NCBI GenBank assembly: GCA_007121535.1
Contig: SKKK01000387.1
Coordinates: 1-47,458, forward strand
Reading direction: 5' to 3'
Source: Planctomycetaceae bacterium
GTDB lineage: Bacteria; Planctomycetota; Planctomycetia; Pirellulales; Pirellulaceae
DNA length: 47,458 nucleotides
Part shown: positions 16,105 through 24,921 of the stretch, piece by piece
Numbering within the stretch: position 1 is the first letter of the stretch
How the letters are laid out: each line of letters starts with the position of its first letter
Translations under genes and position numbers: made by a program
Notes under the pieces: model-generated
Seen by the model: the letters and a program-made list of their open reading frames with translations, nothing else
What the model was told of the DNA's origin: nothing
Databases searched by the model: none

Positions 16105-16121
16105 TTGGCACTGTAGTTGCA
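16105..16121 (+). promoter_or_regulatory. Sigma54 (-24/-12) promoter of the exported-protein gene
   Basis: TTGGCACtgtagTTGCA has perfect -24 and -12 boxes with exact spacing. Transcription would start near 16132. The 250-base leader contains element copy C. Confidence 0.7.
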
Positions 16122-16266
16122 CATGGGTTGTCTTGTTTGGAGATTGCCTGTCGACGCCCAACCCGACGACGACTGGCGGGCGGTGGGCGACTTACAGGCC
16201 GCCGGTGCGACACTCGAAGAAACGGCCCCTTCACAGGACGTCGCGGGAACTTTCGGAAACAAGTAA

Positions 16267-16365
16267 GCACCGTTCGAGAAATAACTGACGCACTTTCTGC
16301 CGCCTCACCCTGCCCTCTCCCACGAGGGGCGAGGGAACATCGGACAGTTATTTCTCGAACGGTGC
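16267..16365 (+). mobile_element. 99-bp palindromic element, copy C
   Basis: Arms identical to copy A, with the core in the same orientation, flanked by TAA on both sides (16264-16266 and 16366-16368). The right TAA runs into GGAG, forming the ribosome site TAAGGAG of the next gene, so the element sits exactly between promoter and ribosome site. Confidence 0.9.
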
Positions 16366-16381
16366 TAAGGAGCCCAGAGTC

Positions 16382-17155
16382 ATGGATCGTTGCCGAATCA
16401 TGTTCGCTGTCTGGATTGCCGGGGGAATGCTTTTGGGGAGCGTCCTGGCGGAGCCGACCTCTATCGACGTCCGCGTGATATCGAAAGGGGCGAAGTTTGT
16501 CGGCACATCAATCGGCGGGGTCGAGGTGGTCATCCGCGATGCCGAGACGGGCCAAATCCTTGCCCGCGGTAAGACGGTGGGTACCACTGGCGACACAAGC
16601 AAGCTCATGACCGAGAAAGCACCGCACCATGCCCCCGTGTCCACGGAAGATGCCGCCGTTTTTCGGACGCAGGTCGAGCTGATCGAACCCCGGCGAATCG
16701 AGGTGACCGCGCGGGGGCCCTTGTCGCAACGCCAGGCGGAGAATACCGCCAGCGTCACGCAATGGATGGTACCTGGCAAGCCGGTGACCGGGGGGGATGG
16801 ACTGGTGCTCGAACTGCCAGGCTTCGCCGTCAACGTGCTCGCTCCACCCGCCCACATGAACCTTGCCGGAACTCCTCAGTCGGTTGCACGGCGGGCCAAT
16901 GTATGCATGATGTGCGGGTGTCCCATCACTCCGGGCGGGCTTTGGGACGCGGACCAGTTTGAGGTGGCCGCCTTCGTTTACCACGATGGCCAGAAGTGCG
17001 GGGAGTTGCCGCTGGAGTATGCCGGACAGCCAAGTCAGTTCCAGGCCACGCTCGAAGTCGATAGAACGGGCCTCTACGAAGTCATCGTCTATGCGTACGA
17101 TCCAGCCAATGGGAACACCGGTGTGGACAAGACCACATTCATCGTCACCGAATGA
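16382..17155 (+). CDS. Exported protein of unknown function with CMMCGCPIT motif
   Basis: A 257-residue protein with a signal peptide (MFAVWIAGGMLLGSVLAEP, probable cleavage near residue 23). I do not recognise the family with certainty. An immunoglobulin-like or bacterial carboxypeptidase-regulatory-like fold is suggested by the beta-rich pattern (VEVVIRDAETGQILARGKTV near the start, LYEVIVYAYDPANGNTGVDK at the end). The middle holds a cysteine cluster CMMCGCPITPGGLWDAD that could bind metal. ATG 16382 has AAGGAG nine bases upstream. It has its own sigma54 promoter and is convergent with the RND pump genes. Confidence 0.7.
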   Translation: MDRCRIMFAVWIAGGMLLGSVLAEPTSIDVRVISKGAKFVGTSIGGVEVVIRDAETGQILARGKTVGTTGDTSKLMTEKAPHHAPVSTEDAAVFRTQVELIEPRRIEVTARGPLSQRQAENTASVTQWMVPGKPVTGGDGLVLELPGFAVNVLAPPAHMNLAGTPQSVARRANVCMMCGCPITPGGLWDADQFEVAAFVYHDGQKCGELPLEYAGQPSQFQATLEVDRTGLYEVIVYAYDPANGNTGVDKTTFIVTE

Positions 17156-17214
17156 CCGTGTGTATCGACGAGCGCGGTCCAAGCAGACGACACGCTCATC
17201 TTGCAGAAGGTGCG

Positions 17215-17243
17215 GATTCTGCCCGCCAACCTGCGGCAGAATC
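17215..17243. terminator. Hairpin between convergent genes
   Basis: GATTCTGCC (17215-17223) pairs with GGCAGAATC (17235-17243) over an 11-base loop, between the stop of the exported protein gene and the end of the RND pump gene. It is placed to act in both directions, but no long T-run follows. Confidence 0.4.
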
Positions 17244-17254
17244 TCGCCATTCAT

Positions 17255-19801
17255 TCATTTATCCTTTTCACCCCGCTTCTTGTCCGGATTCGGAATCCGC
17301 AACAAAAGGGCATAAAGCACCGGCACCGTCGTCAAAGTCAGCAGCATGCCAAACCCCAGCCCAAAGGCGATCACGTTGGCCATATCATAGAACAACACGT
17401 CGCCAGTGAGGATCAGCGGCGCCAGGCCCAGGATGGTAGTCAGCGCCATCATCAGGATCGGCCGCAGCCTCAGTTGGGCGCCTCGAATGAGTGCCTGGAA
17501 ATCCTCCTGCTCCTCCTGTCGTTGCTCATCGATGCTCGAGATGATCAGGATGGCGTAGTTGACGATGATTCCTCCCAGCGACAGGAAGCCCAGGATGGAC
17601 ATGAACCCGAACCAACTGCCGCTCGCCAGCAGACCGATCGCCGCTCCGACAAAGGCAAGGGGAATGGTCAGGGCGATGATCAGTGGCCGCCGGAACGAGT
17701 TGAACTGCCAGACCAGCAGGGCGATGATGGCAAACAGCGCGAGCGGCACATGTTCGAACAACGCGGCCCGCGCCTCCTGGGAAGCCTCCGTCTCGCCGCC
17801 CCATTCCCAAGTGTAGCCGCCGGGTAGATTCGCGAAGAATTGCTGCAGGCGTTCCTCCAATGCCGCCTCGAATTCAACTGCGGTCCAGTGTCGATGCTTG
17901 GCGGCGATCGTGACCGTGCGTTGCTGATTGCGCCGCTGAATGCTCCCAAAGTCCACAACCGGCTCCAACTCGGCCACCTGCAGCAGCGGCACGTTGGCTC
18001 CGCTGCGGGCCGAATGGACGTTGACCGAGTTGAGTCGCTGCAGACTGTGGCGTTCGGACTCCTCGCCCCGAACGGCGATCGGAATGACAATGTCGTCATC
18101 GAGGAATCCGGTCACCGGCTCTTGGTCAAAGAAGGCATTGAGCGACAGGGCGATATCGCGGGAACTGACGCCCGAGCGCCGCGCCCGAGCCTGGTCCACG
18201 ACGACCCTGGCCTTGAAAATGAGATTCTCCCAGTTGTTGTGGATGTCGTATGCGCCCTCGACCTCGTGCATCAAGAACTCCAACTCGCGGCCCAACGCAT
18301 ACAACTGCTTGGCGTCGGGGCCCGATAGTCGCAGCTCCACGAGTCCGGTTTCCACATAGCCCAGAAAAGGGGTCGCTATGCGAACGCGGGCCTCGCCGTG
18401 CTCCCGCAGCATGTGTTCGCGGGTTTTGCGTATCATCGGTTGGACCTGCTCGTGCGAGTCCAGCCCCACCACAAGGAAGCCGCGATGGGGTGTCGGATCA
18501 ATCGGGGCGACGGTGAGAAAGAAACGCGGCCCGCCGATTCCGACGTACGCGATCGTGCGTTCGACTTCAGGATTGACTTCTTCATCGACCAGCCAGTCCA
18601 CCAGGTCGCGCACCGTGCGGTCCGTGTCCAGCAGCGACGCCCCGGCCGGCAAATCCACATAGATCATGAATTCAGCTCGCTCGGACCGGGGAAAAAATTG
18701 TTCGGGCACCAGCGCGATCAGCCAAACGCCCACGGCGATCAGAATCGCCAGTACGACGGGTACCGCGATCCGGAAGCGAAGCAGCAATTCCAAGAGGCGA
18801 CGGTATACCCGAAACATTCTTCTCCCCAGCATTTCGTCCTCCGAGGAAGGGTTCTCGGGCGTCTTGATAAAGTGCATGCACAGCAGCGGCACCGTCGTCA
18901 TCGCCAGCACCCATGAGCCGATCAGGGTGATGGCGATCACCAGGCTGAGCGAGCGAGTGTATTCCCCCGCCTCATCCTGGGTCAGCAACGGCGGCGTAAA
19001 TGCGATCACCGTGGTCAGCGTCGCCACGCTCAGCGGCACCGCCAGAATCCTGCCCGCATCCTTCGCCGCCTTGCACCGCTCCTGGCCGGTGCCCAGCCGC
19101 CGCCGGATCTCCTCGGCGACCGCGACGAAATTGGAGACAAGCATGCCCAGCGAAATGATCATCGCGGCCAGCGAAACGCGATGCAGTTCAACGCCGATGG
19201 CTCGCATGATCACCAGCGTCCCTAGCGTGGTCACCGGGATCATCAGGCCGACGATCAACCCTTCGCGCAAACCCATGAACACAAGCGTCACCACAAGCAC
19301 GATGCCGAGCGTCTGGTAGAGGCTGCGAGTCACGTCGTCGACGGCGTGCTGGACCGGCTCGGGCTGGTAAGTTGCCAATTCAAACCGGTAGCCGACCGGC
19401 AACTGCGCCTCGATCCGCCGCACACGCTCCTTCAGACGCGGACCGAACTGGAGCACATTCTGGCCGGCCCGCATGGTTACGGCCAGCACGATCGTCTCCT
19501 GGCCGTTGAAATACGCCAGCCGCGCGGGTGGATCCCGGTACCCGCGGCGCACCGTGAAGATGTCGCGCAGCGCCACGAGCCGATCCTGCTCGGGAATGCG
19601 AAACCAAACATTCTCGATGTCTTCCAGCGTCCTGAAATATCCGCTCGGCTCGATGAAAATCTGTCGTTGGTCGACGATGATGTGCCCGCCCGGTAGAATG
19701 ACGTTCTGATCCTGGAGCGTGGCGGCCAGCATGGTGACGTCGATGCAGTACTGCGCCAGTCGCGTGTTGCTGGTCTCCAGATAGATACGTTCATCGCGCA
19801 C
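17255..19801 (-). CDS. RND efflux permease, main part (frameshifted from its N-terminus)
   Basis: 848 codons from GTG 19801 carry the bulk of an AcrB-type inner-membrane pump, starting VRDERIYLETSN in the first porter domain and running to the last helices (ALLLRIPNPDKKRGEKDK). With the N-terminal part in the next frame the whole would be about 1025 residues, the normal RND size. The break is at GTGTG (19799-19803): removing two bases joins YGV to RDERIYLE. In TM4 the usual proton-relay pair Asp-Asp reads Ser-Asn (GMLVSNFVAVAEE), and the TM10 Lys position reads Asn (GIIVNYAILI). Either the gene is decaying or it belongs to an unusual subgroup. Confidence 0.8.
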   Translation of the reverse strand: MRDERIYLETSNTRLAQYCIDVTMLAATLQDQNVILPGGHIIVDQRQIFIEPSGYFRTLEDIENVWFRIPEQDRLVALRDIFTVRRGYRDPPARLAYFNGQETIVLAVTMRAGQNVLQFGPRLKERVRRIEAQLPVGYRFELATYQPEPVQHAVDDVTRSLYQTLGIVLVVTLVFMGLREGLIVGLMIPVTTLGTLVIMRAIGVELHRVSLAAMIISLGMLVSNFVAVAEEIRRRLGTGQERCKAAKDAGRILAVPLSVATLTTVIAFTPPLLTQDEAGEYTRSLSLVIAITLIGSWVLAMTTVPLLCMHFIKTPENPSSEDEMLGRRMFRVYRRLLELLLRFRIAVPVVLAILIAVGVWLIALVPEQFFPRSERAEFMIYVDLPAGASLLDTDRTVRDLVDWLVDEEVNPEVERTIAYVGIGGPRFFLTVAPIDPTPHRGFLVVGLDSHEQVQPMIRKTREHMLREHGEARVRIATPFLGYVETGLVELRLSGPDAKQLYALGRELEFLMHEVEGAYDIHNNWENLIFKARVVVDQARARRSGVSSRDIALSLNAFFDQEPVTGFLDDDIVIPIAVRGEESERHSLQRLNSVNVHSARSGANVPLLQVAELEPVVDFGSIQRRNQQRTVTIAAKHRHWTAVEFEAALEERLQQFFANLPGGYTWEWGGETEASQEARAALFEHVPLALFAIIALLVWQFNSFRRPLIIALTIPLAFVGAAIGLLASGSWFGFMSILGFLSLGGIIVNYAILIISSIDEQRQEEQEDFQALIRGAQLRLRPILMMALTTILGLAPLILTGDVLFYDMANVIAFGLGFGMLLTLTTVPVLYALLLRIPNPDKKRGEKDK

Positions 19802-20334
19802 ACCCCGTACAAATCGATGCGGCCCACCCCCTGGACCTCGTACAGTTGATCGCGGGCGTCGCGGGCGGTCTGACGCATCTGGGCGGGCGTGAACCCGCTG
19901 CCGATCAGCGCTATCGAAGCGACCGCCACATCGCCGAAATCATCGTTCACGAACGGGCCCAGCGTCCCGGCCGGCAAATCGGTCGCCGCGTCACCCAGTC
20001 GATGGCGCATGTCGTCCCAGATCGGCTGTAGATCGAAATAGCGCGGATCGATCTGCACGCGGATGAAAGCCACCCCCGTCCGCACGTTTGATTTGATCTG
20101 GTCGACCTCGGGCATCTGCCGGATCGCCTCTTCCAGACGCCGCACCACAAGCTGCTCCATCCGCTCGGGTGGCATCCCCGGTTTGAAGATCGTTACCACC
20201 GCCTCGCGGATCGTGATCTGCGGGTCCTCGCGGCTCGGAAAGTCCTGATAAACCCATAGTCCAACGACGGCGATAGTTGCCGTCAACAACAAGGTCAGCC
20301 TGCTGTACCTGAGGCCGGCGGCGGTCAGATCCAT
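19477..20334 (-). CDS. RND efflux permease, N-terminal part (ends at frameshift)
   Basis: It starts MDLTAAGLRYSRLTLLLTATI with the first membrane helix and the porter segments PGMPPERMEQLVVRRLEEAI and TGVAFIRVQIDP. Real homology stops at LYGV near 19803; the remaining codons to 19477 are out of frame. The start overlaps the adaptor stop by one base (TGATG), so the two were translationally coupled. It should be read together with the 17255-19801 frame as one broken gene. Confidence 0.8.
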   Translation of the reverse strand: MDLTAAGLRYSRLTLLLTATIAVVGLWVYQDFPSREDPQITIREAVVTIFKPGMPPERMEQLVVRRLEEAIRQMPEVDQIKSNVRTGVAFIRVQIDPRYFDLQPIWDDMRHRLGDAATDLPAGTLGPFVNDDFGDVAVASIALIGSGFTPAQMRQTARDARDQLYEVQGVGRIDLYGVCAMNVSIWRPATRDWRSTASTSPCWPPRSRIRTSFYRAGTSSSTNDRFSSSRADISGRWKTSRMFGFAFPSRIGSWRCATSSRCAAGTGIHPRGWRISTARRRSCWP

Positions 20335-21443
20335 TATCGTTCTCCCGGCTGGTCATTCGGCTGGAGGCGGACCTGCTGTCCGTCGCGGAGGAACTCGACC
20401 CCCGCCGCCACAATGAGGTCCCCCGCCTGCACGCCGCTGCGAACCTCGATCCGGTCGGCGTGAATCGTGCCGATCTCAACAGACGCCCGGTGAACGGTCG
20501 AGTCTTCTTTGTCCACGAGCCATATCGCGGCCCGGCCGGGCCCCTCCGCCAGCACCGCCGCCGCGGGTACGAGAAACCCCGTCACGCCCGCCTCAAGTTC
20601 AAAGCGGAAGGCCACCTCGACCGTCATGCCCGCCCAGACGTCGTATTCGTTCTCCAGTGCAATCGTGACGGGAAAGGCATTGGCGGCGATCGAGCTTCGG
20701 CCGATCTCGATGACCCGGCCCGGCAGGTCCGTCATTTCGCGGGCAGGAACATCTACCGTGACGGTATCGCCGACCCTGATGTTGTAAACCAGCGTTTCGG
20801 GCACCAGCACGGTTACCTCGGCCTCGCGCTCCACTTGCAGCCTTAGGATCGGTCGGCCCGCAGCCACCTCCTCGAACTCCTCGACCATCCGGCCGGCGAT
20901 GACGCCCTCATAGGGGGCCGTCAGGCGGGTATTGTCCAGGTCGTGTTCGGCAAGGCCAAGACGCTGCCGGGACACCTCGACCTGCTCATGAGCCGTCTTG
21001 TACTGCGCACGCGCCTCGTCATACTGCCGTGTGCTGATCACGTCGCGCTCGAACAACTCGCGCTGCCGCTGGTAGGCTCGCTCGCTTTGTTCCAGGGCCG
21101 TCTGCGCCTGCTCCAGTTGTCCGCGCCGGACATCAACCGTCAACTCGTATGGCTCCCGATCCAGGACCGCCAAGAGCTCGTTCCGCTTGACCAAGTCGCC
21201 CAAGTCCACCTCGATCGATTCGATCGTGCCGTCGACGGAGAAAGCCAAGTCCGCTGTCTCGGCAGGCTCGACCACCCCCGATAGACGGGCTATCCGCGCT
21301 GGTGCGTATTCCTCGATCGAGAACGTGCGGACGGTTTGCACCAGCGCGATCACGGGCTCATCATCGGCCCGCTCGCAACCTGCAGGCAGGATCGTCAGGG
21401 CGGTAACCAAGAGGGCCATGAGCATCGAAATCTTGCATCGCAT
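20334..21443 (-). CDS. RND efflux periplasmic adaptor (HlyD/AcrA family), lipoprotein
   Basis: A membrane-fusion protein linking the pump to an outer-membrane channel. The lipobox is LPAGC after a short hydrophobic segment. A split lipoyl/barrel-sandwich domain follows (GTIESIEVDLGDLVKRNELLA, then TAPYEGVIAGRMVEEF), around a coiled-coil hairpin (RGQLEQAQTALEQSERAYQ region) and beta-barrel domains. I prefer ATG 21443 because the signal peptide begins there. ATG 21524 has a better ribosome site (AAGGGT) but would add 27 residues before the signal. No outer-membrane channel gene is nearby. It lies downstream of atpG on the same strand. Confidence 0.83.
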   Translation of the reverse strand: MRCKISMLMALLVTALTILPAGCERADDEPVIALVQTVRTFSIEEYAPARIARLSGVVEPAETADLAFSVDGTIESIEVDLGDLVKRNELLAVLDREPYELTVDVRRGQLEQAQTALEQSERAYQRQRELFERDVISTRQYDEARAQYKTAHEQVEVSRQRLGLAEHDLDNTRLTAPYEGVIAGRMVEEFEEVAAGRPILRLQVEREAEVTVLVPETLVYNIRVGDTVTVDVPAREMTDLPGRVIEIGRSSIAANAFPVTIALENEYDVWAGMTVEVAFRFELEAGVTGFLVPAAAVLAEGPGRAAIWLVDKEDSTVHRASVEIGTIHADRIEVRSGVQAGDLIVAAGVEFLRDGQQVRLQPNDQPGER

Positions 21444-21597
21444 TGGATCACGGATCGGAATTTTGAGTATCTGTCTCTCGTTGCGGCCGCCGACCCTTCT
21501 TAAGTTGCTTGTTCTAAGATTCATATCAACGACCCTTGTAAAGAATCAGACGGACTTTCCTCCATGCTATGTCGATGTCAAGGCCATCGCGCGCCGG

Positions 21598-22485
21598 TCA
21601 GTCCCCGGGGCTCAGCAATTCAAAGCCGGCGGTGACGTCCAACAGTTCCTCGGTAATGGTGTTTTGGCGGCGGCGGTGGTATTGGGCTGTCAGTTCGTCC
21701 AGCCGTTCCTCGACGTTCTTCTCCGCTGCTTGCATGGCGGCCAGACGAGCGGCGTTTTCCGACGCCAGCGACTCGGCCAGCCCCCGGTAGAACGTCGTGA
21801 ACAGGTACTGCCGCGTGATGGACGAGAACAGCGTCTGTGCATCCATGGTGAACATGGGCAGCATCCGGGTGGGCCACGGTCGGCCGCGCAGCGAATCCAG
21901 CCATGTAGCGTCGAGCGGAACGACCTGCTGGAAATGCGGCTCGTACGAGGCTCCGCCTAACGGCCGCTGGTGGAACAGCCACACCCGGCCCGCGCGGCGC
22001 TCCTCGCGCCAGCGATCGATTCTCAGCAGCAACTCTTCCACTCGGCGAGTGATTTCCGCCACGGACCCCGGGACGTTCAGCGCGACGTTTGTCCGCGTCC
22101 CGGAGGCCTCCCACTCGGCCGCCGCGCGCATGCCGACCACCAACGCCGCCGTCTGGTCCGGTCCAGTCCCGCTTTCCTCAAGTCGGGCCGCGGCGTGGGT
22201 TACGATCCGCCCGTTGAACTGGCCGCACATGCCCTGGTCGGACCCCAGAACGACGATCGCCACCGGCTGGTCGGAACCGGAGGGGGTGAAGCCCCAGGCG
22301 CCCGGCGCCTGCTGTAACACGATCTGCATTCCCAACTCGAGGCTTCGGGTATAATCCTGCAGGGCGTCGACCGCTTGCTCGTACTGCCGAATATTCACGG
22401 CTGCCAGCCCTTTCATGGTCTTCACCACCGATTGCAGGTCCTGGACCGATTGGATGTGGCGTCCCAGCGACTCAAGCGTTTGCAT
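21598..22485 (-). CDS. atpG: N-ATPase gamma subunit
   Basis: A 295-residue central-shaft subunit. It has the N-terminal helix [26 protein letters not shown] and a C-terminal helix including [23 protein letters not shown], the two parts of the rotor coiled coil. ATG 22485 has GGAGG upstream and overlaps the alpha stop by 14 bases, so the much longer open frame to 22644 is a shadow. It is the last gene of the atpDCQRBEFAG order. Sequence is more divergent than ordinary F-type gamma, as is usual for N-ATPases. Confidence 0.88.
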   Translation of the reverse strand: MQTLESLGRHIQSVQDLQSVVKTMKGLAAVNIRQYEQAVDALQDYTRSLELGMQIVLQQAPGAWGFTPSGSDQPVAIVVLGSDQGMCGQFNGRIVTHAAARLEESGTGPDQTAALVVGMRAAAEWEASGTRTNVALNVPGSVAEITRRVEELLLRIDRWREERRAGRVWLFHQRPLGGASYEPHFQQVVPLDATWLDSLRGRPWPTRMLPMFTMDAQTLFSSITRQYLFTTFYRGLAESLASENAARLAAMQAAEKNVEERLDELTAQYHRRRQNTITEELLDVTAGFELLSPGD

Positions 22486-24022
22486 CGGCGGCCTCCTGCC
22501 CGCGTTCCCGCAGGACTTCCTTCGCCACGCGGCGGAGCGACTGGCGGTCCTCGTCGGTAAGCTTCTCGCCCGCATCGATCCGTCGCACCAGGTCTTGGAG
22601 TTCGTCGCCGACGGCCCGGACGATGGCCGTTTCGGTCTCGGCAACCTGCCCCGTCGACAGGTCGTCGAACAGGCCGTCGCTGGCGGCCACCAGGACGGCG
22701 ATCTGCTGCGCCGCGCTCAAGGCGGCATTTTCCGGTTGCTTGAAGACTTCGCGGATGCGGCGGCCGTGTTCCAACGAGCGGCGGGTGTCTTCGTCGATGC
22801 GGGTCCCATAGCGACTGAATCGCTCCAACTCCTCGAACTGGGAGTAGGCCAGGCGGAGCTGACCGGCCACGGCTCGATAGGCGGGCAACTGCGCATTTCC
22901 GCCCACGCGCGACACCGATCGTCCCGCGTCGACCGCCGGCAGCAGGCCCTGCCGGAAGAGCCGCGGCGAAAGGTAGATCTGCCCGTCGGTGATGGAGATC
23001 AGATTCGTCGGGATGTACGCCGAGATATTCTGCGCTTGGGTTTCGATGATCGGCAGGGCCGTAAGCGATCCGCCGCCCAAGTCGTCGTTCAGGTGCGTCG
23101 ACCGTTCCAGCAGACGGGAATGGATGTAGAAGATATCGCCGGGATAGGCCTCGCGGCCGGGGGGCCGGCGCAGCAGCAGCGATAATTCGCGATACGCCCG
23201 CGCGTGCCGCGTCAGATCGTCATAGACGACCAACACATCGCGGCCTTGCTGCATGAAGTATTCGCCCATGCTGGTGGCCGCATAGGGCGCGGCGTAGCGC
23301 AGTCCGGCGGGATCGTCGCCGCTGGTGGCCAGCACCGTGCAGTAGGACATGGCCTGTTCGCGCCGCAGCTTTTCCACGACTCGAGCAATGGCCGAACTGC
23401 GTTGTCCAATGGCGCAATAGATGCACACGACGTCGCGGCCTTGCTGGTTGACGATCGTGTCCACGGCGATGGTCGTCTTGCCGGTTTGGCGATCGCCCAC
23501 GATCAACTCGCGCTGCCCCCGGCCGATGGGGATCAGCGCGTCGATGACCTTGATGCCGGTCTGCAGCGGCGTTTGGACCGGCGAGCGTTGAAGGACCTCG
23601 GTGGCCGGACGCTCGATGGGCAACCGCTCGGCTCTCCGGATGGCGCCGCGGCCGTCCCGGGCGCGGCCGGTGGCGTCGACAACGCGGCCCAGCAGGGCTT
23701 CGCCGACGGGAACGTCCATCACGCGCCGGGTGCGTTGAACCCGATCGCCTGCCTGGATCGCCGCTCCCGGATCCATCAGCATCACCCCTATTTGCTCTTG
23801 GTCCAGATTAAACGCCAAACCGCGTCGTCCGCCGGGAAAGCGGACCAGTTCTTCCGCCTGCACGCCGGGCAGTCCGTCGGCCAGCGCGAAGCCCTCGCCG
23901 ACCTCGATCACCCGGCCGACTTCGGCCAGGACCAATTCGGCGCGCTGCTGCCGCAGAGCCTGCTGGACGGCGGTCCGAAAAGCGGTAGCGGCTTGCGTCA
24001 AGAAGGCCTCTTGCTGCGGCAT
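22472..24022 (-). CDS. atpA: N-ATPase alpha subunit
   Basis: A 516-residue non-catalytic nucleotide-binding subunit with P-loop GDRQTGKT (176-183), [19 protein letters not shown] before it and [17 protein letters not shown] near the C-terminus (the usual SVSRVGG region). ATG 24022 follows the b-subunit stop by two bases and has GGAGGAG upstream; the upstream open frame to 24211 is not coding. It forms the hexameric head with the beta subunit. Confidence 0.93.
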   Translation of the reverse strand: MPQQEAFLTQAATAFRTAVQQALRQQRAELVLAEVGRVIEVGEGFALADGLPGVQAEELVRFPGGRRGLAFNLDQEQIGVMLMDPGAAIQAGDRVQRTRRVMDVPVGEALLGRVVDATGRARDGRGAIRRAERLPIERPATEVLQRSPVQTPLQTGIKVIDALIPIGRGQRELIVGDRQTGKTTIAVDTIVNQQGRDVVCIYCAIGQRSSAIARVVEKLRREQAMSYCTVLATSGDDPAGLRYAAPYAATSMGEYFMQQGRDVLVVYDDLTRHARAYRELSLLLRRPPGREAYPGDIFYIHSRLLERSTHLNDDLGGGSLTALPIIETQAQNISAYIPTNLISITDGQIYLSPRLFRQGLLPAVDAGRSVSRVGGNAQLPAYRAVAGQLRLAYSQFEELERFSRYGTRIDEDTRRSLEHGRRIREVFKQPENAALSAAQQIAVLVAASDGLFDDLSTGQVAETETAIVRAVGDELQDLVRRIDAGEKLTDEDRQSLRRVAKEVLRERGQEAADANA

Positions 24023-24024
24023 GA

Positions 24025-24813
24025 TTAAGACTCCTCCGAAGGCTGGTCCGATGGCAATTCGTCGCGCACCGCTGCGTTGATGGCTTCGCCAAAGTCGTCC
24101 AGGTACTGCCGCAGGGTCCAGTTCAGGGCGTGACCTTTCGAGCGGACTTCCAGCCCGGCGATCAATTCGGGCGCGGTTTCGAACTTGGGGGTGATATCTT
24201 GCCCGAGGCACCGTCCCAGTGCTTCCACGATCTGGCTTCGCAGGTCCTCGGGCAATTCGGACGCCGAGGCGACGACGACTTCTCCATCGGCCGACCTTGC
24301 GGCCTCGGCCAAACCCTCCAGCTTTCCCTCCCCGTCGTCGTCCAACCGGCGCAACAGCGCGTGCGCGGCGGCTTGTTCAACCTTAGTATCGGCCAGATCC
24401 ACAAGCGCCCGCTCGACCGAACGATGGAGCGCTTCGCCGGCCTCCTGGCTCAACTGGCGCAGGAACTGCTCCCGCTCGTGTTCGACGTCCTCCCGCCAGC
24501 CGCGCCGCATCTGCTCGACTTCCTCCCGAGCGCCGCGCACCCATTCGTCGCGCTGCTGGCCCGCTTCCTGGCGAGCCTGGTCCAGCATCTCCTGACGCTT
24601 CGCATCCAACCGGCGGCGTTCTTCGGCAAGCGCCTCTTCCTGTCTGGTCGCTTCCGCCTGCTTGCGCTCCGCCTCGTTCAAACGGCCGGCGATCGTTTCT
24701 TCCCGTTGATCCATCGCCCGGACGATGCGGTCGAACAGCAACCATTTCAGCAGCACCACCAGGATCAGGAAGTTGACAATCTGCGCGCCAACGGTGAACC
24801 AATCGATCAACAT
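24025..24813 (-). CDS. atpF: N-ATPase b subunit with delta-like C-terminus
   Basis: 262 residues. It has one N-terminal membrane helix ([15 protein letters not shown]), then a long charged coiled coil (about residues 30-140), then a C-terminal region ([40 protein letters not shown]) resembling the delta subunit. That fits N-ATPase operons, which have no separate delta gene and use a longer b. It is separated from atpE by a 108-base gap holding a nested hairpin, while its spacing to atpA is two bases. Confidence 0.88.
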   Translation of the reverse strand: MLIDWFTVGAQIVNFLILVVLLKWLLFDRIVRAMDQREETIAGRLNEAERKQAEATRQEEALAEERRRLDAKRQEMLDQARQEAGQQRDEWVRGAREEVEQMRRGWREDVEHEREQFLRQLSQEAGEALHRSVERALVDLADTKVEQAAAHALLRRLDDDGEGKLEGLAEAARSADGEVVVASASELPEDLRSQIVEALGRCLGQDITPKFETAPELIAGLEVRSKGHALNWTLRQYLDDFGEAINAAVRDELPSDQPSEES

Positions 24814-24854
24814 GACATATTACTCCGAAGCCCACAGGGCCTATTTCCTGCCGG

Positions 24855-24912
24855 AAAAGGGGGCTGAACCTCATTTCAAAGGGTCTGACCCCTTTTCTGA
24901 CAGCCCCCTTTT
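24855..24912 (-). terminator. Nested hairpin between atpE and atpF
   Basis: The outer 12-bp stem AAAAGGGGGCTG (24855-24866) / CAGCCCCCTTTT (24901-24912) encloses an inner stem AAAGGG (24878-24883) / CCCTTT (24890-24895). Read on the minus strand the outer stem ends in CCCCCTTTT, like an intrinsic terminator or attenuator. It could set subunit stoichiometry by partial termination or by stabilising upstream RNA ends. The inner GGGTCTGACCC motif also occurs at 31258-31273, so a dispersed repeat is the alternative reading. Confidence 0.55.
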
Positions 24913-24921
24913 TGACAATCG

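Noticed and set aside
19795-19805. Programmed frameshift in the RND pump gene
   Set aside because: No slippery heptamer or downstream structure is evident; a dinucleotide duplication is simpler.
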